The notes: generated from the letters alone by a model not told the origin. Numbered from the stretch's first letter, positions 8,341 through 17,379 are shown. The stretch is 64,000 nt of DNA from an uncultured archaeon (GCA_000965745.1 CP009479.1:1002457-1066456); one strand, 5' to 3'. A program made the numbers and translations.

Positions 8341-9550
8341 GTGTGTATGAAGAGGTAGTGGAACTAGCTAAAAGAAGAGGAATACTCTGGCCCGCCTTCT
8401 TCCATATCCGGGGGCCAGGCAGGTTTTTTATGATTATGGGCCAATAGGCGTGCTTCTCAAGGTAATATTGTAAATGTGTGGAAGCAGGGTTACCTGAAGG
8501 AAGACGCCATATTGATGGACAGCCCGAATGTTACGCCATCACCGGTCTTGAGGGCACTTAGAAAACTTTGCAGACCTGGCAGTTGACTGCACTGGGTGCA
8601 AGTCAAAGTCCAAGCTCGAGTAGGTACTCAAATCGGCATCAGTGGGCATAACCCCAAAGACGAAGGAAGAGGCAGACTCAATTCTTAAGCAGTATGAAGA
8701 CAAATGCCTCAACTGCGGGGCAAGGATCAATGAAGCATATTCGGCAGATCTCATGTCCAAGGTTGAGACAAACCAGTCTGGAGAAGCTCTTATATCAGTC
8801 CGGGAACGGCGCAGGGCATGTTCATCAACCTCAATCTTCTGAACAGCTATTGCCGCGGAAAGCTGCCTATGGCAGTAGCACAGCTGGGGAAAGGTTTCAG
8901 GAATGAGGTCTCACCGAGACAGAGCCTGATCAGAATGAGGGAATTCTTTCATGGTGAAGTGGAGGTGTTCCTGCAGAGAAAGCTTCTGCGACTGCTGGGA
9001 TGCAGAGGCAATGATTGACGGAGACTGGGTCGAGATTGTCGGAATTTCCGACAGTGGCACGTATGATCTCACCAGGCACCAAGAGTCATCCGGCGAGAAC
9101 ATGAATGTTAACATAGACGGACAGCGGTACCTTCCAAGGGTTGTGGAGCCTGCCCACGGGATAGATCGCATATTCATGGCTGTTCTCAAACATTCCTGCT
9201 ACCGGCGGGATAGCGGGTACAAGATTCTAAAGCTCAATCTGGAGATTGCCCAGTATCATGCTGCAATTCTCCCACTGATGAAAAAAGAGGGTCTTAAGGA
9301 CTTCGCAAGTGAATTGTACGGCAAGATAAATGAGTTCGATCCTCCCCTCGTATACGATGAAACGGGGATAATTGGAAAGAGATACGCAGGGCAGGACGAA
9401 ATCGGAACCCGGTTCTGCATCGCTGCAGATTATCAGACTCTGGAGGACAGGACTGTAACCGTAAGGTTCAGGGACCCGACCGAGCAGATAAGGATTTCAG
9501 CAGACCTGCTCCTGAAAGAAAGAAGAATTGTGGGCAATGGGGCACTTGCT
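8337..9550 (+). pseudogene. glyS: glycyl-tRNA synthetase pseudogene
   Basis: Remnant of an archaeal/eukaryotic-type class II glycyl-tRNA synthetase, about 1.2 kb instead of the usual 1.7 kb, readable only by changing frame several times. In order: KRRGILWPAF (frame from ATG 8337, ends at TAG 8439); GNIVNVWKQGYLKED and DSPNVTPSPVLRA; after a shift LENFADLAVDC and a zinc-like TGCKSK, then in-frame TAG near 8622; a CLNCG zinc pair; after another shift and deletion GTAQGMFINLN (motif 2 region normally RPETAQGMF), FRNEVSPRQSLIRMREF; after a further shift WVEIVGISDSGTYDLTRH, VVEPAHGIDRIFM (motif 3 region) and the anticodon-binding domain with YDETGIIGKRYAGQDEIGTR. At least four lesions plus missing segments rule out function. 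A working copy must exist elsewhere. Confidence 0.92.
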
Positions 9551-9554
9551 GAAC

Positions 9555-9761
9555 TTACTCAATCTTATTTATCCTTATTATTCCGGTGGGGCATGAGAGT
9601 GCGGCTTCCCTGTTGCACTCAAGATCCTCCTCATCAATTATCTCATTTCTGAACGATGCTTTTCCGTCCATATCCATAAACCAGTTCTGGGGGCATATGG
9701 CCGTGCAGATTGTATCGGCCAGGCAGCCCGACCTGTCTACGCTTATCCTGTATTTTGACAT
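9555..9761 (-). CDS. ferredoxin with Asp-type cluster site
   Basis: A 68-residue electron carrier with a single cluster. The motif C-L-A-D-T-I-C-T-A-I-C-P has Asp where the second cysteine of a bacterial-type [4Fe-4S] site would be, as in Pyrococcus furiosus ferredoxin, and the fourth ligand is the distal CP (ALSCPTG). Family knowledge says this pattern binds a [4Fe-4S] cluster with Asp ligation or a [3Fe-4S] cluster. It is the last gene behind sufU, 16 nt downstream, so it probably supplies electrons or serves as a client in cluster assembly. Its 3' end meets the end of the glyS remnant tail to tail. Confidence 0.85.
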   Translation of the reverse strand: MSKYRISVDRSGCLADTICTAICPQNWFMDMDGKASFRNEIIDEEDLECNREAALSCPTGIIRINKIE

Positions 9762-9777
9762 TAATATCCAACCCGAA

Positions 9778-10161
9778 TCATTGGCTCGACTGGTACTCTT
9801 TTATGCATTTCTGAAGTGTGTTGAATGAAAGAAGGGCACATTTCTCCCTGCTGGGCCCGAGCTTAAGGCCAATCATGTCTATTACGCTCTCCTCGTCGAT
9901 CTCCTTTAGCTCTTCAAGGGACTTTCCCATGATCCTGTCTGTGAGCATTGATGCCGAGGCCTGGCTTATGGAGCAGCCTTTTCCAACAAATTTAACGTCC
10001 TTTACGGCCCCATCCTCTATCAGCAGGGAGATGTTGACGGTATCCCCGCATACTGGATTTGACTCTGTCATGGATACGGTGGCGTTTTCCAGAGTTCCAT
10101 AGTTATGGGGTTCCCTGTAGTGTTCCAAAACGATTTCAGCCTGCATATCGTTATCGCTCAT
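9778..10161 (-). CDS. sufU: SufU/IscU-type iron-sulfur scaffold protein
   Basis: A 127-residue scaffold or sulfur acceptor for cluster assembly. The three conserved cysteine regions are present: NPVCGDTV (about residue 38), GKGCSISQASAS (about 62) and REKCALLSF (about 107), with the Asp beside the first Cys. The insertion typical of zinc-dependent SufU (between the second and third sites) is represented by MGKSLEELKEIDEE. The ATG overlaps the sufS stop by 4 nt, so it is translated with sufS. Function in the cytosolic SUF machine is secure; whether it acts as a scaffold or a zinc sulfurtransferase is open. Confidence 0.92.
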   Translation of the reverse strand: MSDNDMQAEIVLEHYREPHNYGTLENATVSMTESNPVCGDTVNISLLIEDGAVKDVKFVGKGCSISQASASMLTDRIMGKSLEELKEIDEESVIDMIGLKLGPSREKCALLSFNTLQKCIKEYQSSQ

Positions 10162-11441
10162 CTTACGAACGCCTTCTGTACTTTTTTAAGGGCATCGAAG
10201 AGTGCATTCACGTCCTCCCTGGAGTTGTATATGTAGAATGATGCCCTCGAACTCGCCACAATCCCTAATTTATTATTTAAAGGCATGGCACAATGATGGC
10301 CTGACCTTATCGACAGGCCGTAGGAATCAAGGTCTGCTGCGACATCATGCGGATGTACGGCGCTGGTTTCAACGGACTCTACTGAGAGCTTCCTGTTTAG
10401 GTCAAGAGGGTGTATTTCCCCTATGTTGAAGGAGTACACGCCTCCCCTTTCCTGAACCTCCCTTGGTCCGTAGGAGACAAGATCCTTTATCCCGGATTCA
10501 ATTTCCTTCTGAAGGACATAGGAAACCAGCTCCATTTCGTGACGGCGGACATTCTCCATTCCGAGGCCCCTGAGGAAATCCACTGCTGCTGAAAGACCTA
10601 TAGCACCTTCAATATTGGGGGTGCCAGCTTCAAATTTCAATGGAGTATCATTCCAGGTTGATTCCTCAAGGCTTACCTCCCTGATCATCTCGCCCCCTCC
10701 CATGAAGGGGTGGAGGCTGTCAAGAAGGTCGAATTTTCCGTAAAGTACGCCTATGCCGGACGGGCCGAGCATTTTATGGCCTGAAAATGCCATGAAATCA
10801 CAGCCTATGTCTTCCACATCAACTGGCATGTGCGGGACGCTCTGAGCCCCATCAACTATGAATACCGACCCGTTCTCATGGGCGATTCGCCCAATCTCCT
10901 TAACGGGGTTGATAGTTCCAAGCAGGTTTGAAACGTGTGTCAGGGAAACTATCTTTGTCCTCTTGCTTATTTTGCTCTTCAGGTCCTCAAGATCCAGATT
11001 TCCATCCGAACCGATATCCACAAATTTGAGTCTGACTCCTTTTTCCTTCAGGAACTGCCATGGCACGATATTGGAATGGTGCTCCATCACCGAAAGGAGA
11101 ATCTCGTCTCCCTCTGTCAGGGACCTACCCAGTGTGTACGAAAGAAAATTCAGCGCTTCTGTGGCATTTCTCACAAAAACGATCTGCCTGCTGTCCTTAG
11201 AACCTATGAAATGTGACACGTTCTCCCTGGAGGCGTCATAAAGTTCCGTAGCTTCCTCACTTATTGTATAGATTCCCCTGTGGACGTTGCTGTTTGAATT
11301 GTAATAATAATCAACTATGGCATCTACAACCTCGACCGGTTTCTGTGTGGTTGCAGCACTATCAAGATAAACCAGTCTGTTGCCTTTTATTTCTCTGTTA
11401 AAAATGGGAAAATGTGATTTTATTTCTTCAGGGTTAATCAT
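10158..11441 (-). CDS. sufS: cysteine desulfurase SufS
   Basis: A 427-residue class V, PLP-dependent enzyme that takes sulfur from L-cysteine as a protein persulfide for cluster assembly. Visible: LDSAATTQKP near the start, RNATEALN, EHHSNIVPW with the PLP-stacking His, DGAQSVPH with the PLP Asp, the Schiff-base Lys in FSGHKMLGPSG, and the catalytic Cys in RSGHHCAMP, in the short-loop setting of group II (SufS) enzymes. ATG 11441 gives MINPEEIKSHFP; an ATG two codons upstream is possible. The start overlaps the sufD stop by 8 nt. Confidence 0.95.
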   Translation of the reverse strand: MINPEEIKSHFPIFNREIKGNRLVYLDSAATTQKPVEVVDAIVDYYYNSNSNVHRGIYTISEEATELYDASRENVSHFIGSKDSRQIVFVRNATEALNFLSYTLGRSLTEGDEILLSVMEHHSNIVPWQFLKEKGVRLKFVDIGSDGNLDLEDLKSKISKRTKIVSLTHVSNLLGTINPVKEIGRIAHENGSVFIVDGAQSVPHMPVDVEDIGCDFMAFSGHKMLGPSGIGVLYGKFDLLDSLHPFMGGGEMIREVSLEESTWNDTPLKFEAGTPNIEGAIGLSAAVDFLRGLGMENVRRHEMELVSYVLQKEIESGIKDLVSYGPREVQERGGVYSFNIGEIHPLDLNRKLSVESVETSAVHPHDVAADLDSYGLSIRSGHHCAMPLNNKLGIVASSRASFYIYNSREDVNALFDALKKVQKAFVR

Positions 11442-12675
11442 TCTCATCCAGGCTCTCAGCGTACTCATACACTTTTTGGGTAAAAAGATCACTCCTAGCC
11501 TTTTCTATAAGTGAAGCCACAAACCCTCCAGTTATGATCTTCTTCGCCTCGCCTGGCGGGATTCCTCTGGACCTCAGATACAATATCTGCTCATCATCCA
11601 CGTTGCTTATCGAAGAGCCATGCTTTGACCTGGTGTCATTATTCTTTATCATCAGCCCCGGTTTGGTGTTGGCATAACCCTGCTTTGAAAGTAGCAGTAT
11701 CTTCGAGTCATAGAAGCCCGTTGATTTCCTGGACATTTCCTCCATGTCAACATTTCCTCTGTGCATGGTGGAGCTTCCGCCCGTTACGACTCCTCTTACA
11801 TTTATGCCTGCGGTTGTTTCCGCCCCGACCTGGAAACTACTGTCCCTTATGTCCATCTTCTGTTGTTTCTCGGAGAAACTGACGCCGTATACTTTGAAGC
11901 TTGAGCCTTTGCCAGGCTGCTGAGATTCGTTTGTGAAAAGGACCTTGCTTGAGCCGTGATGGATGTGGTATATCTCAAACTCTGCATAATCGTCCTCAAA
12001 CGCCTTCACATGGGTGAGGTCCACAACGCTCTGGACATTGTCCTGAAGGTAGTTGTACTGGACTTTGCTGTTCTTTCCTAGGAAGAAATAGATATTCTTT
12101 CCATGGACACCATCACCTTTTCCGGTTGTGCTGTACGTATCCGTAAGGTTCAGCTTCGTATCGTCTTCCAGGATGATGACTGTCTTGAACGCAAATGAGG
12201 CGGTGGAGTCGAAGACCACTTCAGATTTCATCTCTATGCTTCCGGCCTTCCTTGGGATGTATATGAAAATCCCGTTCTGCCAGGAGGAGTTTATCAGATA
12301 TTCAGTCCTTTCATCCCCGAACTTCCCCTCCGTGTATTTGCTGAGAAGATCACTGTGCTCCGAGATCGCGGTTTTCATGTCGGTTACAATGACGCCTTTT
12401 TTCTCAAGCTCACTGTTCACGTGAAGACGGTCATTGTCCATCAGTATGTCCGTGTTTGGAGGGAACTTTATGGTTTCTGACTTCTCAGGGAGGGTAATTT
12501 CCCCGAAAATCATCCTTTCAAGCTCTTCGTCTGTGATTTCAACGTAGTCTTTTACTGTAGGGCTCTCCTTGTGGATTCTGATGGGGAGTTTGAGGTATTC
12601 CTTGAATGCCTCAACCCTGTAGTCGTACTGCTGATCGCTGAATTTAGTTTTGAGTGTTTCCGGATATTCTTCCAT
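11434..12675 (-). CDS. sufD: SufD subunit of the SufBCD complex
   Basis: A 413-residue protein of the SufB/SufD family. It shows the right-handed beta-helix core and the C-terminal helical part that holds SufC: the late string SKHGSSISNVDDEQILYLRSRG is the family's best conserved segment, with the His-Gly-Ser and LRSRG elements. It is related to the preceding sufB but lacks the extended N-terminal domain. It ends inside the sufS start and begins 6 nt after sufB, so the genes form one unit. Confidence 0.92.
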   Translation of the reverse strand: MEEYPETLKTKFSDQQYDYRVEAFKEYLKLPIRIHKESPTVKDYVEITDEELERMIFGEITLPEKSETIKFPPNTDILMDNDRLHVNSELEKKGVIVTDMKTAISEHSDLLSKYTEGKFGDERTEYLINSSWQNGIFIYIPRKAGSIEMKSEVVFDSTASFAFKTVIILEDDTKLNLTDTYSTTGKGDGVHGKNIYFFLGKNSKVQYNYLQDNVQSVVDLTHVKAFEDDYAEFEIYHIHHGSSKVLFTNESQQPGKGSSFKVYGVSFSEKQQKMDIRDSSFQVGAETTAGINVRGVVTGGSSTMHRGNVDMEEMSRKSTGFYDSKILLLSKQGYANTKPGLMIKNNDTRSKHGSSISNVDDEQILYLRSRGIPPGEAKKIITGGFVASLIEKARSDLFTQKVYEYAESLDEND

Positions 12676-12681
12676 GTCCGA

Positions 12682-14124
12682 TCATCCTTGTGCGCCGAGT
12701 TTGCCCATTTCAAGTTTTATGAGTCTGTTCATCTCGATGGCAAATTCCATCGGGATCTCCTTCATGACATCATCGAGGAAACCAAGGACTATCATTGAGC
12801 TTGCCTCATCCTCACTGAGGCCTCTTGACCTCAGGTAATGAAGCTCGTCAGTACCTATCTTTCCAACAGATGCTTCATGGCCGAATGTTGCAGTTGGCTC
12901 ATAAACTTCATCGTGCGGAAATGTGTATGATGTTGACTCATCATTTATCAGAAGGGCATCACACTGCACGTGGCTCTTGGAGTGCTCTGCCCCCTTGTTC
13001 ATCCTCAGGAGCCCTCTGTATATTGCCTTCCCATCCTCTATGCTGATGCTCTTGGCAACTATTCTTGAATTCGTGTAAGGGGCGAGGTGAATTGCTTTTG
13101 CGCCAGTGTCTTTAACTGTGCCTGGACCCGCGAGTGATATGTTGAGGTTGCTCGTTGTCGCGTGCGGCCCTCTCAGGTATGAGGACGGGTAAAGCATCGT
13201 AACCTTTGAACCAAGTGAGCCTCCGACCCATTCCATTTTTGCATTCTCGTCCACCCATGCCCTCTTTGTAGGCATGTTGTAGACACTCTTGGACCAGTTC
13301 TGGACACTTGTGTATCTGGCTTCTGAGTTCTTCTTCGCGTAGATTTCCACTATGGCACTGTGGAGTGAATTCTTGTCGTACCTTGGGGCTGTGCATCCCT
13401 CTATGTAGTGGACTTTTGAACCCTCGTCTGCAACGACTATTGTGTGTTCAAACTGTCCGGTTGCCTCTCCGTTCATCCTGAAATAGGTCTGAAGGGGCAT
13501 GTCTATCTGCACTCCGGGAGGGACATACAGGAATGAACCTCCACTCCAGACTGCACCGTTGAGTGCTGCAAACTTGTTGTCAGAGAAAGGTACTGCCTTG
13601 CAGTAGTAGTCCTTCACAAGGTCCGGGTGCTCTTTTACAGCGGTATCAAGATCCATGAAAACGACTCCCTTGTCTTCCCATGTTTTCTTGAGATTGTGGT
13701 ATACACCTTCGCTGTCGTACTGGGCAACTGAGCCTGCGAGGTATTTCTGTTCCATTTCAGGAATTCCAAGCTTCTCGAACGTGTTTTTTATTTCATCTGG
13801 AACCTCATCCCAGTCCTGTGACTTGTTTTCATCGTATTTGTTGTAAAAAGAGGTGTTCTCCCAATCTATGCCTGAAAGATCAGGGCCCCATGTTGGGATG
13901 GGCTTTGACTCAAACACCTCAAGTGCCTTGAGCCTCATCCTCTTCATCCATTCAGGCTCTTTCTTGATCTCTGAAATCTCTTCAACAACTTGCTTATTCA
14001 GTCCAGCTCCCGTTGAATAAAGGGGCTTTAGTGAATCGTGAAACTCCCAGTCTGAGGATTTGACGCTCTTCAAATCTTCCAGAAGTTTCTCCATTTCTTC
14101 ATCTTTATTATACTCAACTTCCAT
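12682..14124 (-). CDS. sufB: SufB subunit of the SufBCD scaffold complex
   Basis: A 480-residue scaffold subunit on which clusters are built. Strong family signatures include VPPGVQIDMPLQTYFRMN, GCTAPRYDKNSLHSAIVEI, NWSKSVYNMPTKRA and, near the C-terminus, the GHEASVGKIGTDELHYLRSRGL block with the SufC-contact helices. The cysteine in EGCTAP corresponds to a conserved SufB position. The N-terminal part is full length. It lies between sufC (17 nt upstream) and sufD (6 nt downstream). Confidence 0.95.
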   Translation of the reverse strand: MEVEYNKDEEMEKLLEDLKSVKSSDWEFHDSLKPLYSTGAGLNKQVVEEISEIKKEPEWMKRMRLKALEVFESKPIPTWGPDLSGIDWENTSFYNKYDENKSQDWDEVPDEIKNTFEKLGIPEMEQKYLAGSVAQYDSEGVYHNLKKTWEDKGVVFMDLDTAVKEHPDLVKDYYCKAVPFSDNKFAALNGAVWSGGSFLYVPPGVQIDMPLQTYFRMNGEATGQFEHTIVVADEGSKVHYIEGCTAPRYDKNSLHSAIVEIYAKKNSEARYTSVQNWSKSVYNMPTKRAWVDENAKMEWVGGSLGSKVTMLYPSSYLRGPHATTSNLNISLAGPGTVKDTGAKAIHLAPYTNSRIVAKSISIEDGKAIYRGLLRMNKGAEHSKSHVQCDALLINDESTSYTFPHDEVYEPTATFGHEASVGKIGTDELHYLRSRGLSEDEASSMIVLGFLDDVMKEIPMEFAIEMNRLIKLEMGKLGAQG

Positions 14125-14141
14125 TCTTTACACCATCCTTA

Positions 14142-14879
14142 TTAGGCTTTAATCCAATCATACCCATCCTCCTCAATCCTGAGGGAAAGGGCCTTGTCAC
14201 CGTCTTTTATAATTTTCCCGCTCATCAGAATATGAACGAACTCAGGCTCTATGTCCTTGAGTATTCTCTGGTAGTGGGTGATTATCAGGAATCCGACGTC
14301 CTGGTTGTAGTATTTCTTGATTTCAGCTGCGACCAGCTTGAGGGCATCGACATCGAGGCCTGAGTCGATCTCGTCAAGGACTACGATCCTGGGCTTGAGC
14401 ATGACCATTTGCAGTATCTCTACTCTCTTACGCTCCCCTCCTGAGAAACCGTCGTTAACAGCTCTCTGGATAAACGACTCATCGAGCCCGAGATTTTTCA
14501 TATGCTCTTTCATTGTGTTGTAAAATTCCGTAATCTTGATCTTGTCTTCAGGGTGCACATTCTTGTACGCTGTTCTTATGAATGTTCCAAGCTTTACGCC
14601 AGCTACAGAAATAGGGCTCTGAAATGCAAGGAACAGCCCGGCTTTTGCTCTCTCTTCAGGGGTCTTGTCTGCGAGCTCTTTTCCGTCCAGTTTTACTGAA
14701 CCGCCCGTTATCTCATAGCTGGGATGCCCTATCAGGACATTTCCCAAGGTACTTTTGCCTGCTCCGTTTGGACCCATCAGAGCATGAATTTCTCCCCCTT
14801 TCACAGTAAGATTAACGCCGTTGAGAATCTGCTTGCCTTCAACCTTGGCTGAAAGATCTTTGATGACTAATTCTGACAT
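14142..14879 (-). CDS. sufC: SufC ATPase of the SufBCD complex
   Basis: A 245-residue soluble ABC-type ATPase that drives the SufB-SufD core. Walker A is GPNGAGKST at about residues 36-44, the Q-loop is LAFQSP, the signature is FSGGERKR and Walker B is VVLDEIDSGLD, the form with Glu followed by IDSGLD that is typical of SufC rather than of transporters. It is first in the operon. Its promoter (box A GTTTAAATATA, 14912-14922 minus strand) lies within a perfect inverted repeat that faces the divergent regulator gene. Confidence 0.96.
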   Translation of the reverse strand: MSELVIKDLSAKVEGKQILNGVNLTVKGGEIHALMGPNGAGKSTLGNVLIGHPSYEITGGSVKLDGKELADKTPEERAKAGLFLAFQSPISVAGVKLGTFIRTAYKNVHPEDKIKITEFYNTMKEHMKNLGLDESFIQRAVNDGFSGGERKRVEILQMVMLKPRIVVLDEIDSGLDVDALKLVAAEIKKYYNQDVGFLIITHYQRILKDIEPEFVHILMSGKIIKDGDKALSLRIEEDGYDWIKA

Positions 14880-14914
14880 CTGCTAATGCACCTACGTCAT
14901 GATGATTTCTCTAT

Positions 14915-14940
14915 ATTTAAACACTTTCTTATGTTTAAAT
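14915..14940. promoter_or_regulatory. perfect inverted repeat over the sufC promoter, candidate operator
   Basis: Arms ATTTAAACA (14915-14923) and TGTTTAAAT (14932-14940) are exact reverse complements, separated by 8 nt. The left arm coincides with the sufC box A, and the right arm lies 10 nt before the box A-like ATTTATAT (14951-14958) of the divergent regulator gene. A dimer bound here would block TBP at sufC and could also control the regulator. That the SufR-like protein binds it is inference. Confidence 0.6.
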
Positions 14941-14987
14941 TGACTAAATTATTTATATCTGGAATCATTACATGTTCTAGAGTACGT

Positions 14988-15665
14988 ATGATAGAAACAA
15001 AGGGCGGAGCTTTAGATGACATAGAATCCTTTATGGGCCCTGTAAAAGCCAACATTCTCCACGAGTTGAGTTACTCCGAGAAGAGTATGGCTGAACTTTC
15101 TCAAATCCTTCAGATTAACAAGAATGCTGTCAAGGAGCATATGGAAAATCTGGAGATGAAAGGGTATGTCAAGCCCTTCTTCAGGGGGAAAGGTGCAGGA
15201 AGGCCAAGCAAATATTATGAACTCACCGAGAAAGGCCTTTCACTGCTTCCCAAGAGATACATAAATCTCGCGACAATGCTGATAGATGAAGTTGAATCAG
15301 AATTCGGAAAAGACAAACTCAACATTGTATTCGGCAAAATAGCGGACAAGATTCTCATGAACGCTGGATGGAAGGTGGCTTCCGATTCAGAGACTATACC
15401 CAAGGAACAGAAGATTCAGCACCTGAGGGAATTTGTTTCGACTCTGAACGAACTCGGTTATTATGCAAGGCTTGAGATTACCGACGACACAGTCAGGATA
15501 ATCAGGCACAACTGTATTTTCTACGAACTTGCTAAGAACAACAACAGAATCATTTGCGGCTCACTCGGCTCGCAGCTTATTGACAAATCTATAAATGACG
15601 AATTCAAAATTAAGGAGAAATTTTCTGAAGGGGCAAACAAGTGCGTGGTCGAGGTCAGTATCTGA
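14988..15665 (+). CDS. SufR-like winged-helix regulator with putative Fe-S cysteines
   Basis: A 225-residue DNA-binding protein divergent from the suf operon. Residues 20-85 form a winged helix (KSMAELSQILQINKNAVKEH as recognition region, then a wing with GAGRPSKYYELTEKG). The C-terminal half carries cysteines at about 175 (RHNCIFYELA), 190 (RIICGS) and 219 (NKCVVEV). SufR-type regulators ligate a cluster with three cysteines in this region, so this protein may sense cluster supply and repress suf. ATG 14988 was chosen over far upstream in-frame codons because a box A lies about 33 nt before it. The function rests on context plus the Cys pattern. Confidence 0.75.
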   Translation: MIETKGGALDDIESFMGPVKANILHELSYSEKSMAELSQILQINKNAVKEHMENLEMKGYVKPFFRGKGAGRPSKYYELTEKGLSLLPKRYINLATMLIDEVESEFGKDKLNIVFGKIADKILMNAGWKVASDSETIPKEQKIQHLREFVSTLNELGYYARLEITDDTVRIIRHNCIFYELAKNNNRIICGSLGSQLIDKSINDEFKIKEKFSEGANKCVVEVSI

Positions 15666-15723
15666 TCCCGGGAAGCGATATCCTACCATATTCTGAGTGG
15701 CTGACAAGGCCAAGCAGGAAGCT

Positions 15724-16461
15724 TTAGATCCTGTTTCTTTTCCAATTTGCCAGCTTGGCTGTAACAAGTATCACGCCTATCATTTCTGCTGTATAGATAA
15801 TCCCGGGGATCAGTATGCTGTGAAAGTCCCCGGCTATGGCACCTTTCATAAGTATAGCAGCCCAGCTAGTTGGCACGAGGTAGGCCACATATTGCAGGAA
15901 CAGAGGAAGAGAAGTTATGGGGTAGTATATTGGCGGTACAACTCCGAAGAGGATGGAAAACATTACTGATATTGGCCATATGTCCCTCATCTCCCTGATC
16001 CTCGTGGAAACGAGATAGGAAAACATGGAGAATATTGCCCACGTAGTGAAGAGTGCACCAATTATGACCAGTATGGAAGCTGCCGATACATGCGACACCA
16101 ATACTATGATGACAAAGAATATTGCTATGCCAGGGAGTGTGAAGATTATGTTTCCAGTGGCAAGGCCGAATGTGTATAGGAGTGGGCCTACCGGTGTGGA
16201 GGCCACGATCTGCTGGAATTTCAGATCAAGTTTGTAAAAGAGCAGATCGGTCTGGAGCATTGTCGCAGAGTTGACTATTGTGAATAACAGCCCACCTATT
16301 GCGGCGATAAGAATTTTGGAAGGTCCTCCAAAGAGGTAAATGAAAAACAGAAAAGAGAAAGGTGTCGATATTACTGCAGCTAACGCTATTGGCCTTCTGT
16401 AGGCGGGTATCCAACCGTTTATGGCGTTGAGTGCAATTACTGCCCTGATCTGTGATATCAT
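15724..16461 (-). CDS. ABC-2 type transporter permease
   Basis: A 245-residue membrane protein with about six hydrophobic helices and no soluble domain, of the ABC-2 exporter class. It contains the pattern PISVMFSILFGVVPPIYYP before the last helices, typical of DrrB/NodJ-like permeases. Its ATG directly abuts the stop of the ATPase gene at 16462, so the two form one transporter, probably a drug or lipid exporter. The substrate is unknown. Confidence 0.85.
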   Translation of the reverse strand: MISQIRAVIALNAINGWIPAYRRPIALAAVISTPFSFLFFIYLFGGPSKILIAAIGGLLFTIVNSATMLQTDLLFYKLDLKFQQIVASTPVGPLLYTFGLATGNIIFTLPGIAIFFVIIVLVSHVSAASILVIIGALFTTWAIFSMFSYLVSTRIREMRDIWPISVMFSILFGVVPPIYYPITSLPLFLQYVAYLVPTSWAAILMKGAIAGDFHSILIPGIIYTAEMIGVILVTAKLANWKRNRI

Positions 16462-17379
16462 CTATTCACCTTCTATCTGCTCACCCACCAGGGAGATGAA
16501 CACATCGTCGAGACCAACAGGCCCGACCTCAATCCTGCTCTTGCTGATCATGTTCCCTGCGAGAATCTCGTCGACCGACTCGCGATCGGTGTAAAGAAGG
16601 AGGCCGTTCGGCAATTCCTGGCTTTCCCCGAACTTTGCATATGACTGGTCATACCTGACACCAGGAAGGAAAACCCGGGTATCATGGCTCAGGGCGCTCC
16701 TGAGCCCGTCAAGTGTTCCCTGCCTGACAAGGGTTCCATAACTGACAATTGCTATCTCATCACTAAGTGCTGCAGCCTCGTCCAGGTAGTGTGTTGTAAG
16801 TATGATGGTCTTGCCTTTTTCCTTGAACTTCTGAATTGCCTCCCAGACTTTTCTCCTGGTGATAACATCCAGCCCGATTGTGGGCTCATCAAGGAAGTAT
16901 ATCTGTGCATCTGCCGACAGTGAAATGGCGACCATTGTAAGCTGCTTCTGCCCCCCTGAAAGATTTACGCATTCCTTATCTGCAAAGTAGTCCATGTCAA
17001 GCAGTATGCACACATAGTCGGTGCTGTCCTTTGCACCTTCTCTTGTGTTCCCCAGCATCCTCTGGTAGTAGTAAACGTGCTCCCGGGGAGTGAGATGCGG
17101 AAAAGGCCTGCTTTCCTGCGGAACAAGGGATGTCATGGACCTTATTTCGTCCGCATCTGTTTTTATATCTTTGCCGAAAACCCTCACGGTTCCACTGTCC
17201 TGCTCAAGCTGAGTGGTGGCAATTTTCACAAAGGTGGTCTTTCCTGATCCGTTTCTGCCGAGAAGGGAAAATATCATGCTCCTGCGTACCGTGAACGTGA
17301 AATTGCTTATCGCTAAGTTTTCCCTGCCTTTGTAACGGTAGGTCTTTCTCAGGTCAACAGACTCAAGTGGAACAGTCAT
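16462..17379 (-). CDS. ABC exporter ATPase (DrrA/CcmA-like)
   Basis: A 305-residue ATPase. Walker A is LLGRNGSGKTT at about residues 38-48, signature NLSGGQKQL, Walker B IYFLDEPTIGLD and switch His in ILTTHYLDEA. The last about 75 residues are the extra C-terminal domain typical of DrrA-like exporters. It pairs with the ABC-2 permease that follows without a gap. Upstream, 17380-17588 holds no gene. Confidence 0.88.
   Translation of the reverse strand: MTVPLESVDLRKTYRYKGRENLAISNFTFTVRRSMIFSLLGRNGSGKTTFVKIATTQLEQDSGTVRVFGKDIKTDADEIRSMTSLVPQESRPFPHLTPREHVYYYQRMLGNTREGAKDSTDYVCILLDMDYFADKECVNLSGGQKQLTMVAISLSADAQIYFLDEPTIGLDVITRRKVWEAIQKFKEKGKTIILTTHYLDEAAALSDEIAIVSYGTLVRQGTLDGLRSALSHDTRVFLPGVRYDQSYAKFGESQELPNGLLLYTDRESVDEILAGNMISKSRIEVGPVGLDDVFISLVGEQIEGE

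Noticed and set aside
12825-13396. ORFs on both strands inside sufB
   Set aside because: Shadows of a well conserved gene.
14886-14987. Longer N-terminus for the SufR-like protein from an ATG at 14886
   Set aside because: Would translate the promoter region and the inverted repeat; the 34 extra residues are not domain-like.
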